A DNA stretch of 5,175 nt, from assembly GCA_044353165.1 (NCBI GenBank), contig JBILCM010000117.1:1-5175 (forward strand), read 5' to 3'. Positions 1 to 5,175 of the stretch are shown here, in pieces. A model generated the notes under the pieces. That model saw only the letters and a program-made list of their open reading frames with translations. It did no database searches and was not told the DNA's origin. The position numbers were made by a program, and so were the translations under genes. This DNA comes from JBILCM01 sp044353165 (GTDB taxonomy: Bacteria; Bacillota; Bacilli; Paenibacillales; YIM-B00363). Positions within the stretch are counted from its first letter, which is position 1. The number at the start of each line of letters is the position of its first letter.

Positions 1-832
1 GCAAAAACATGATGAGCGCTGATGCTGCCGCAGCGCCTTGTCTAGCAACGGCGTTGGCTAAATTCTGCGTCAGCGACTGCATGAAGAACGGGAATGTTTT
101 CATAGCATCATCTTGCGTAAATAAAATCGAAGTTTCTGTGTTATTCCAAATTTGTTGAAACTCCAGAATGGCTACCGTCGCAACAGCCGGCATACAGACC
201 GGAATCATCACCCGTGTGAAGATTGTCCACTCTCGGGCACCATCAATTTTAGCCGCTTCTAACAACTCATTGGGAACTTGATCCATGAATTGTTTCATTA
301 AGAACACACCCACAGGCGCTGCCAAATGCGGTAAGATATGCGCCCAATACGTGTTAATAATCCCTAAATTCGAGACAACCACGTAACGAGGAATGGCCAT
401 CGTTTCTGGAACGAACATCAACGAGACAATGATGATGGTGAACAGCACGTTACGTCCAGGAAACTTATGTTTGGATAAAGGGTAAGCACATAGAGCGCTG
501 CTGATTATAACAAGCGTTCCCGCAACAATCGTCACCAAAACACTATTAAAAATGTACCGGCTGGCTGGCACGATCGAGTCACGGGTGATCACGAACAATT
601 CAATAAAACTATTGAATGTAGGATCTTGGACAAAAATCGTTGGCGGATAAATAAATAGTTCAGAGTAAGGCTTTAACGAATGATTAAAGATGAAGATAAG
701 CGGCAACAGCATAAAAATTCCGCCGAGCGTTAAGAACACAATGAGAAATTTCTGGGTATTGTCCATCGCATGCAGTCGGGAAACTGGGTTGCGTCGGAAC
801 AATCCTTTGGGACGAAGCACCGTATTTACCAC
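1..832 (-). CDS. Carbohydrate ABC transporter permease, MalG/UgpE-like (second membrane subunit, C-terminus cut)
   Basis: Second channel subunit of the importer, 277 codons visible and open at base 1. My own translation begins VVNTVLRPKG (initiator valine read as Met), then helix 1 at about 29-49 (FLIVFLTLGGIFMLLPLIFIF), an extracellular stretch with SLKPYSELFIYPP (the spot where this family usually has a P-E-(I/L) segment), and helices at about 93-119, 129-148, 161-180 and 214-233, with the last beginning near 261. The EAA loop is a perfect consensus at residues 192-211 (EAAKIDGAREWTIFTRVMIP; bases 259-200). Members usually have 275-305 residues, so only the end of the last helix and a short tail should be missing. 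GTG at 832 is chosen because an AAGGGGG ribosome-binding site lies 7 nt upstream; the first in-frame ATG (766, residue 23) has no such site. It begins 2 nt after the stop of the first permease, so the two are surely co-translated. Confidence 0.94.
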   Translation of the reverse strand, partial: MVNTVLRPKGLFRRNPVSRLHAMDNTQKFLIVFLTLGGIFMLLPLIFIFNHSLKPYSELFIYPPTIFVQDPTFNSFIELFVITRDSIVPASRYIFNSVLVTIVAGTLVIISSALCAYPLSKHKFPGRNVLFTIIIVSLMFVPETMAIPRYVVVSNLGIINTYWAHILPHLAAPVGVFLMKQFMDQVPNELLEAAKIDGAREWTIFTRVMIPVCMPAVATVAILEFQQIWNNTETSILFTQDDAMKTFPFFMQSLTQNLANAVARQGAAAASALIMFL

Positions 833-834
833 CC

Positions 835-1752
835 TTAATCCCCCTTCGTTCCGAATAATCGCCAATTCAAGCGATTAAACAGGAAAATCATAATGAGCAA
901 TACGACGGAAATCGCACTGGCATAACCCATTTCAAACCGGATCAGTCCGTAATCATCAATGTGATTGACCAACAGGTGACCTGCATATTGTGGTGTTGGG
1001 TTCATACCGGATAATGTGACACCGATGGCACCCATTTTGAAAGCACCGACAATGGCCATCACCCCCGCAAAAAGCATCTGGGGTTTCATCACCGGAATGG
1101 TAATATACCAAATTTCTTGAAGTCGATTCTTAATGCCGTCAATGCGTCCCGCTTCGATGAGCGAAGTATCGACGTTCAACACGCCCGCTAGCATCGCAAG
1201 GAAGCCAACACCCATACTGGACCATAATGTGACGACAATCATCGAATTCATCAAATATTTCACATCTTGTGTCCAAAGAATGGGGTTATCGATAAACCCA
1301 AAGTCTAATAAAATACTATTCAAGTAACCGATGCGATCTCCGGATAATAACGGTAGCCAAATGATCGCCATCGCTACCCCTCCCGCTAAGGAAGGGGCAA
1401 AGTAGGCTAAGGCATACCAGAGGCGCACACGATTCGGAATTTGAGCAATCAACCAAGCAAGTATGAATGAAGCAATATATCCACCAGGCCCCACAATCAA
1501 CGCAAAACGCAGTGTATTGGGAAGTGCATGCTTCAGGAAGATAATGTCTTGTGATAACAAATACTGAAAATTGTCCCAACCGATAAATCTCGGCATCTGA
1601 ATTGTATTAAAATACGTTAAGCTAAGTCCGATGGCCGCAATGACTGGTATGAGCACGAAAGCCAAGAACGCTAGAACGAATGGCGCAATAAATAAGTAAG
1701 ATAAACGGTAATCCCAGATGTTCTTCATCAGATATTTCATTCTAACGGCCAA
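835..1752 (-). CDS. Carbohydrate ABC transporter permease, MalF/UgpA-like (first membrane subunit)
   Basis: A 305-residue inner-membrane subunit forming half of the translocation channel. Six hydrophobic segments are visible at about 17-44, 80-102, 111-135, 170-192, 221-248 and 276-294. The cytoplasmic EAA loop that docks on the ATPase is residues 200-220: EAGRIDGIKNRLQEIWYITIP, with glycine in place of the usual third alanine. YLFIAPF near the N-terminus and NPTPQYAGH before the last helix are usual for CUT1 permeases of this type. Length is normal for a six-helix member and shorter than enteric MalF. The chosen start is TTG at 1752, because AAGGAG at 1767-1762 lies 9 nt upstream of it. The alternative ATG at 1740 (residue 5) would lie 21 nt from that site but would follow the previous TAG after a single base. 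With TTG, the gene overlaps the binding-protein gene by 11 nt, suggesting translational coupling. Function class is certain; substrate is not. Confidence 0.95.
   Translation of the reverse strand: MAVRMKYLMKNIWDYRLSYLFIAPFVLAFLAFVLIPVIAAIGLSLTYFNTIQMPRFIGWDNFQYLLSQDIIFLKHALPNTLRFALIVGPGGYIASFILAWLIAQIPNRVRLWYALAYFAPSLAGGVAMAIIWLPLLSGDRIGYLNSILLDFGFIDNPILWTQDVKYLMNSMIVVTLWSSMGVGFLAMLAGVLNVDTSLIEAGRIDGIKNRLQEIWYITIPVMKPQMLFAGVMAIVGAFKMGAIGVTLSGMNPTPQYAGHLLVNHIDDYGLIRFEMGYASAISVVLLIMIFLFNRLNWRLFGTKGD
840..846 (-). promoter_or_regulatory. Ribosome-binding site of the second permease gene, inside the first permease gene
   Basis: AAGGGGG on the minus strand, encoding part of the C-terminal GTKGD of the first permease and placed 7 nt before GTG 832. 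It pairs with the anti-Shine-Dalgarno sequence with one G-U pair. It supports the GTG start and tight coupling between the two permeases. Confidence 0.7.
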
Positions 1753-4747
1753 ATTGCTCCACTCCTTCCCAAGGTTTCGTAATCAACGGAGGATTGTATG
1801 ACTTTAGCATATTGCCTTCTTTATCTCGGAATCCAAACTCGACCGATTTGCGCTGTAACTCACGATTGATGTTCATAATCGCTTCCTCTAAGGAAGTCCG
1901 ATAATTCATTCCATCAATGACGCTTCGATTCCAAGCGTTATTCATCTCACGTCCGATGAAATAAGAACCCGGAATGTTGGCTAAATCCTTGTACCAACGC
2001 CATTGTTCGTAAAGAACTTTCAATTCATCATCAGACCAAGGCAACCGTGAGATCGCTTCAATGTTCGCGGTGTTCCAACGGAACTGCAAGCCATAGAAGC
2101 CTTCAAGATTCGTTCCGAAGCGTTCTTGGATTTCGGGTGATAACCACCATTGCATGAATTCCCAGCCTTCGGCTTTATTCTCGGAATTTTTGAACATCAT
2201 CGTAGCGGTCTGTCCGCCACCTGACCAACGTTCTACGACACCCTGTTCATTCTTCACGCCAGGAATGGGCGCCATGCCCCACCAACCGAATAATTCCGGA
2301 GCAGCCACTTGCAACTGCAGATAGGTGTTGAAATCGGCAATCCCAATCGGCATAAAGCCATTGCGGAAATGTTGATAGAAACTGGGCACTTGGCGGTCAA
2401 TACCATACACCGAATAGAGATCGGTAAATTTCTTGAACCCATTGAAGCCTTCTGGTGTATCTATCCCTGTATTCAATCCATCTTTGTCATAAAATTCTGC
2501 ACCATACTGATAAATGAATGTCATGAAATCAGGGGGTATGAAGAAACTATAATTGTTTTGTTGTAAAGTGGGCAGCATCCGATATACATCATCCCACGTA
2601 TTCGGCACTTCAAGACCTAATCGATCCAGAATGTCTTTGCGATAGAACAACATCTTGTAAGACTGTGTCACCGGGAATGCATAATACTTGCCATCGTAGT
2701 AGTAAGGCAACAAGGCACCTGGTGCATATTGTTGAACCAATTTGTCATAACCGTCGAACTCGGATAAATCTTGCGCGGCGCCGCGGAATGCGAATTCCGT
2801 TGGGCGTCCTTCGCCAACACCGATCACCAAGTCGGGCGCCTTGCCGGTTGCATTGGCCAAGACAATCAATTCTTCGTTCGGCACAAGGTCAACACGTACT
2901 TTAATGCCCGTCTCTGGCGTAAAATATTGATCGGCCATCTGTTGCAGCATATTGATATAATCGCGTCCCATAAACATCCAAATATTCAGTACGTCTTTAT
3001 CATTGCTGGATAGTCGTGTCTTGGATTTGAAGGAAGCGAAGAAGTTCACTGTGGTGCTCTTGATTTTCTCCCAGACGTTCGCTTCCATGCGTGGGAAATC
3101 CGTGACTACAGGCGTAACGTAAATTGTATCTAACGCTAACGGGGCATTCACGAGATTCGCTTGAATTTGACCAATTTTATTCGAGATGATTGAAAGTTTG
3201 TTAATTTCGTAAGGGATATCGTTCGGGAATTTCAACAACTTTTCTATATCTTCCCCAGCCGTGAGCAAACTTTGGGAATTGTTGTCGACGACCCCATTCG
3301 TCTCAATGAGCGACTTGGCCATTTGTTGCAATACGTCATAGATTTTCTGAAGCTTCTGTGGAATTTCAGGGAAATCCCTGTCAATTTTCCACGTACGGTT
3401 GCTATCTTCTACGCCGCCTGTCAGTGCCAACAATTCCTGTTGAATATCATTGATCGCACGACTGAGAATTTCTTGTGATTTGATCACTTCATTGTAGGGA
3501 CCGTAAGTCGCTTCAAGTGTAAGCGTGTGTTTCCCTTTCTCCAAATAAAATTCATATGGATTGCCATTCACATCTTGTAATGCTGTACCTTCCCATTTGC
3601 TAGAATACGGGAAACGGTAAGCAACCATTTCTTTGAACGGGAATTTGTTGTTGATATAGACGTTACGGAAAATCGCTTTGTTAGAAAAATACCCTTGGAA
3701 CGAGCGCATCGATATTTTATATAGACCCGTCTCTGGTACTTCGATATCCCAAGACACGGCCTCCCCGCCAAGACGCCATTGGTTGCCACCTATACTGTTA
3801 AAGATCATATTGCCATTGGCAGCAGGCGTCATGTATCCTTCTTTCATCGCTAGCATCTGGATGGAGACCGCATTCTTGTGGGTCACCTCTTCTGCTTCGA
3901 AGCGAATGACGTCCTTGTTTTGCATCTTCACTTCAGGATAACGACTTTTCACCTGTTCATACGTCTCAAGTGATGTTGGCGGTGTTAACATGATCTGATC
4001 GATGACGATCTGATCATTAGACTGTAGACGAAGTGTGTTGAGGCCTTGTTTGAAATGCCATTTCATAGGTAATGCATAGGCACCATCGGTTGCGATCGCT
4101 GGTTTGTTTAACCATTGGACAATCTCGATTGGTTGCGGCCGAATATGATCACCATAGGCATCTTTCTTCAGCGGCAATTCATCGCGAAATAACCGTGGAA
4201 ACTTGATCGATCTGGCTTCACGGAACGGGAAACCACCGTTAAGAGATAATGCAACAACCGCTGGTCTTATGTTTCTCTCCCCTTCAGCCGTATATGGATG
4301 ATAGGAGAAGACCAACTCATAGAGTCCTTCTTCAGGGACGTTGACTTCATATTCAATCCAGCTGTTCTTACGGGATGTCCAGAACAATACGTTATCTTTA
4401 CCTTTGTAGGATCCTACATTAAATTCCGCTTCCTCCGAATGTGATTTCACCTGACTGCCCATGATGCGAATCGGTTGTGTCGCGTCTTTCACTCGGGCCG
4501 TTTCCCAATCATAATAAACTTGCAAATAATACGGTTCGAAAGCTGCATTGTTCTCATTATTAATCGGGACTGTTTGAATCACGTCGGCATAATTCAAATC
4601 ATCAACAGTCGATTCCTGCATTGTTGTTGTATCGCTTGCATATGCCTTGGAAGGGACTGCGATCTGATTGATGATATTGGGAAATAACAATCCTAATAAT
4701 AGAAGAACAATGAGGCCTCTCTTGAATCTCATTCTTCTATTGGTCAT
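1742..4747 (-). CDS. Large multidomain extracellular solute-binding protein with tandem CBM-like modules
   Basis: Predicted secreted receptor of the importer, about 1001 residues where ordinary sugar-binding proteins have 400-550. Numbered from the ATG at 4747: signal peptide 1-37 (basic RRMRFKR, hydrophobic core, probable AYA|SD cleavage); beta-sandwich module 1 about 70-256; module 2 about 281-425, opening with FEAEEV as CBM6/35-like domains do; helical region about 423-542 with no recognised family; COG1653/SBP_bac_1-like fold about 583-975, beginning DVLNIWMF and including the hinge-proximal segment YYAFPVTQSYKMLFYRKDIL and the WSGGGQTATMMFKNSENKA and EFMQWWLSPEIQE segments; short tail to 1001. 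Tryptophan and tyrosine clusters (FGWWGMAP, YEQWRWYKD) fit sugar stacking. No cysteine occurs anywhere, so there is no lipobox. Start choice: GAGGAG at 4764-4759 lies 11 nt before ATG 4747; it sits only 2 nt from ATG 4756 and overlaps GTG 4759, so both upstream options are poorer. The stop overlaps the next gene by 11 nt. Role is confident; substrate is unknown. Confidence 0.92.
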   Translation of the reverse strand: MTNRRMRFKRGLIVLLLLGLLFPNIINQIAVPSKAYASDTTTMQESTVDDLNYADVIQTVPINNENNAAFEPYYLQVYYDWETARVKDATQPIRIMGSQVKSHSEEAEFNVGSYKGKDNVLFWTSRKNSWIEYEVNVPEEGLYELVFSYHPYTAEGERNIRPAVVALSLNGGFPFREARSIKFPRLFRDELPLKKDAYGDHIRPQPIEIVQWLNKPAIATDGAYALPMKWHFKQGLNTLRLQSNDQIVIDQIMLTPPTSLETYEQVKSRYPEVKMQNKDVIRFEAEEVTHKNAVSIQMLAMKEGYMTPAANGNMIFNSIGGNQWRLGGEAVSWDIEVPETGLYKISMRSFQGYFSNKAIFRNVYINNKFPFKEMVAYRFPYSSKWEGTALQDVNGNPYEFYLEKGKHTLTLEATYGPYNEVIKSQEILSRAINDIQQELLALTGGVEDSNRTWKIDRDFPEIPQKLQKIYDVLQQMAKSLIETNGVVDNNSQSLLTAGEDIEKLLKFPNDIPYEINKLSIISNKIGQIQANLVNAPLALDTIYVTPVVTDFPRMEANVWEKIKSTTVNFFASFKSKTRLSSNDKDVLNIWMFMGRDYINMLQQMADQYFTPETGIKVRVDLVPNEELIVLANATGKAPDLVIGVGEGRPTEFAFRGAAQDLSEFDGYDKLVQQYAPGALLPYYYDGKYYAFPVTQSYKMLFYRKDILDRLGLEVPNTWDDVYRMLPTLQQNNYSFFIPPDFMTFIYQYGAEFYDKDGLNTGIDTPEGFNGFKKFTDLYSVYGIDRQVPSFYQHFRNGFMPIGIADFNTYLQLQVAAPELFGWWGMAPIPGVKNEQGVVERWSGGGQTATMMFKNSENKAEGWEFMQWWLSPEIQERFGTNLEGFYGLQFRWNTANIEAISRLPWSDDELKVLYEQWRWYKDLANIPGSYFIGREMNNAWNRSVIDGMNYRTSLEEAIMNINRELQRKSVEFGFRDKEGNMLKSYNPPLITKPWEGVEQFGR
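1757..1767 (-). promoter_or_regulatory. Ribosome-binding site of the first permease gene, inside the binding-protein gene
   Basis: AAGGAGTGGAG on the minus strand, within the last codons of the binding protein. The AAGGAG part is 9 nt from TTG 1752 and the GGAG part 4 nt from it. From ATG 1740 the distances are 21 and 16 nt, too long for normal initiation. This decides for the TTG start and for coupled translation across the 11-nt overlap. Confidence 0.7.
3122..3481 (-). other. Unassigned helical region between the CBM-like modules and the binding fold
   Basis: Residues about 423-542 of the binding protein, rich in Leu, Ile, Gln, Glu and Lys in helix-like spacing (for example EILSRAINDIQQELLALTGG, QKLQKIYDVLQQMAKSLIE, NKLSIISNKIGQIQANLVN) with short breaks at DFPEIPQ and FPNDIPYEIN. 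It looks like several amphipathic helices forming a stalk or helical bundle. I do not recognise a named domain. It could be a spacer that sets the distance between the glycan-binding front and the transport receptor, or an interaction surface. Confidence 0.6.
3473..4540 (-). other. Diverged tandem duplication of a CBM-like beta-sandwich module within the binding protein
   Basis: Two segments of the binding protein share the same order of motifs. Module 1 (residues about 70-256, bases 4540-3980) has IEYEVNVPEEGLYELVF, then NGGFPFREARSIKFPR, then KQGLNTLRLQ and IVIDQIML. Module 2 (about 281-425, bases 3907-3473) has VSWDIEVPETGLYKISM, then NNKFPFKEMVAYRFPY, then EKGKHTLTLE. The common pattern W/S-x-(E/D)-(Y/I)-E-V-P-E-x-G-L-Y and N-x-x-FPF-(R/K)-E is too specific for chance. 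Module 2 begins with FEAEEV, as many CBM6/35-type sugar-binding domains do. The copies are clearly diverged at DNA level, so the duplication is old and not a recent repeat. Assignment to a CBM family is inference; relation of the two modules is seen directly. Confidence 0.75.
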
Positions 4748-4758
4748 AGTAGCCATCA

Positions 4759-4764
4759 CTCCTC
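4759..4764 (-). promoter_or_regulatory. Ribosome-binding site of the solute-binding protein gene
   Basis: GAGGAG on the minus strand, in the 33-nt gap after the ATPase stop. It lies 11 nt from ATG 4747 and only 2 nt from ATG 4756, and its last G is the first base of GTG 4759. It therefore favours the 4747 start, which also gives a compact signal peptide (MTNRRMRFKRG...). The gap has no room for a promoter and shows no hairpin plus T-run, so the gene is probably expressed from the same transcript as the ATPase. Confidence 0.7.
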
Positions 4765-4780
4765 ACAGGGTTCATCCCAT

Positions 4781-5175
4781 TTAATCTGTAATACGCTCTT
4801 CAGTGTCTTTATCGAAGAACATAGATTTATTCATGTCAAAAGCGATATGCACTTGCTCTTCCTCGCCATAATGTTCACGAGGATTTACACGGACCAATAA
4901 ATCATCCTTCGAACCGATATCAAGATATAGGAATCGATCGGCACCCATTAGTTCGTTGAAACGATGAATGCCGGTCAATCTTGCATTCGGGTAAGCTTCG
5001 GATACGATCCGCTCTGTGCTTACATTCTCTGGGCGTATGCCTAGAATTACATAACGATCGATCTTGTTCTCCGTGCGCAATGATTTCCCAAGTCCATCCG
5101 GAATTTCTAAGGAAAAGCGCTTCGTGTGGAATTCAAGATGGCCACCCACACCCTCAAGAATTTTCCCTTCAATAA
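4781..5175 (-). CDS. Sugar ABC transporter ATP-binding subunit, MsmK/UgpC/MalK type (C-terminal part, cut at window edge)
   Basis: This is the C-terminal 130 or so residues of the ATPase that powers a carbohydrate ABC importer at the inner face of the membrane. The reading frame stays open through base 5175, so the Walker A, signature and Walker B motifs lie outside the window. The GTG at 5149 is an internal valine, not a start: the residues before it (IEGKILEG) match the usual entry into the regulatory TOBE/OB-fold region. Visible hallmarks are GIRPENV, ELMGADRFLYLDIG, a DLLVRVNPR strand, and the ending AFDMNKSMFFDKDTEERI, all typical of this family's C-terminal domain. Full-length members have about 370 residues. 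It ends in TAA 33 nt before the binding-protein gene, which implies one operon with a dedicated ATPase. The transported sugar cannot be read from this domain, and the choice between msmX, msmK and ugpC names is not supported, so no symbol is given. Confidence 0.93.
   Translation of the reverse strand, partial: IEGKILEGVGGHLEFHTKRFSLEIPDGLGKSLRTENKIDRYVILGIRPENVSTERIVSEAYPNARLTGIHRFNELMGADRFLYLDIGSKDDLLVRVNPREHYGEEEQVHIAFDMNKSMFFDKDTEERITD

Noticed and set aside
1316..1579. Minus-strand frame of 87 codons overlapping the first permease
   Set aside because: It sits wholly within the permease gene in another frame and is cysteine-rich nonsense. The permease frame carries the helices and EAA motif.
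2309..2566. Plus-strand open frame of 85 codons, and other antisense frames of 60-90 codons across the window
   Set aside because: They lie opposite strong minus-strand genes whose products match known families over their full length, show no domain-like composition, and have no consistent ribosome-binding sites. They are shadows of the real genes.
2774..2799. GC-rich palindrome CGCGGCGCCGCG followed by CGGAAT-GCGA-ATTCCG hairpin
   Set aside because: It lies inside the conserved binding fold and is explained by codons for Arg, Gly and Ala. There is no regulatory context, and both arms are short.
3367..3380. Inverted repeat CAGGGAAATCCCTG
   Set aside because: A 5-6 bp stem with a tiny loop inside the coding region for the helical part of the binding protein. 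There is no T-run after it on either strand, so it is not a terminator, and the size is within chance.
4405..4418. Perfect 14-bp palindrome TGTAGGATCCTACA
   Set aside because: It encodes VGSYK inside the first CBM-like module and has no promoter-like context. A 14-bp perfect palindrome is expected by chance about once per 16 kb, so one in this window is not surprising.
4748..4780. Possible promoter or terminator between the ATPase and receptor genes
   Set aside because: Only 33 nt, holding a ribosome-binding site. No -35/-10 pair, stem-loop or T-run can be made out.
5147..5149. GTG as the start of a short independent 122-residue protein
   Set aside because: The frame is open upstream to the window edge with family-consistent residues (IEGKILEG), and the product corresponds only to the C-terminal TOBE region of a 370-residue ATPase. 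It is a cut gene, not a small one.

Overview
The window is a segment of one minus-strand operon encoding a carbohydrate-uptake ABC importer of the CUT1 type (MalEFGK/UgpBAEC/MsmEFGK class). Base composition looks intermediate, and the Shine-Dalgarno sites are strong and purine-rich. The large secreted protein contains no cysteine, and the binding protein carries a Gram-positive-style signal peptide. Together these suggest a member of the Bacillota. The very large binding protein with carbohydrate-binding-module-like domains in front makes a Paenibacillaceae host (Paenibacillus, Cohnella and relatives) my best guess, but this is inferred from style and not proven by a marker gene.

Layout in transcription order (right to left): (1) 5175-4781, the C-terminal part of an MsmK/UgpC-type ATP-binding subunit, cut by the window edge; (2) 4747-1742, an extracellular solute-binding protein of about 1001 residues; (3) 1752-835, a six-helix permease of the MalF/UgpA type; (4) 832 to 1, a second permease of the MalG/UgpE type, starting at GTG and cut by the window edge shortly before its expected C-terminus. 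The gaps are 33 nt, an 11-nt overlap, and 2 nt. More than 99% of the window is coding on one strand. I see no RNA gene, mobile element, CRISPR array, terminator or internal promoter.

How the parts work together: the binding protein should capture a glycan or oligosaccharide outside the membrane, the two permeases form the channel, and the ATPase (a dimer) powers it. The unusual component is the binding protein. It is about twice the normal length, with two tandem, diverged beta-sandwich modules resembling CBM6/35, then an unassigned helical region, and only then the ordinary COG1653-type binding fold. It has no lipobox and no cysteine at all, so it cannot be a classical lipoprotein. How it stays at the cell surface and why it has its own glycan-binding modules are the main questions raised here.

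The substrate cannot be read from the sequence. Neighbouring glycoside hydrolases or a regulator, if any, lie outside the window.
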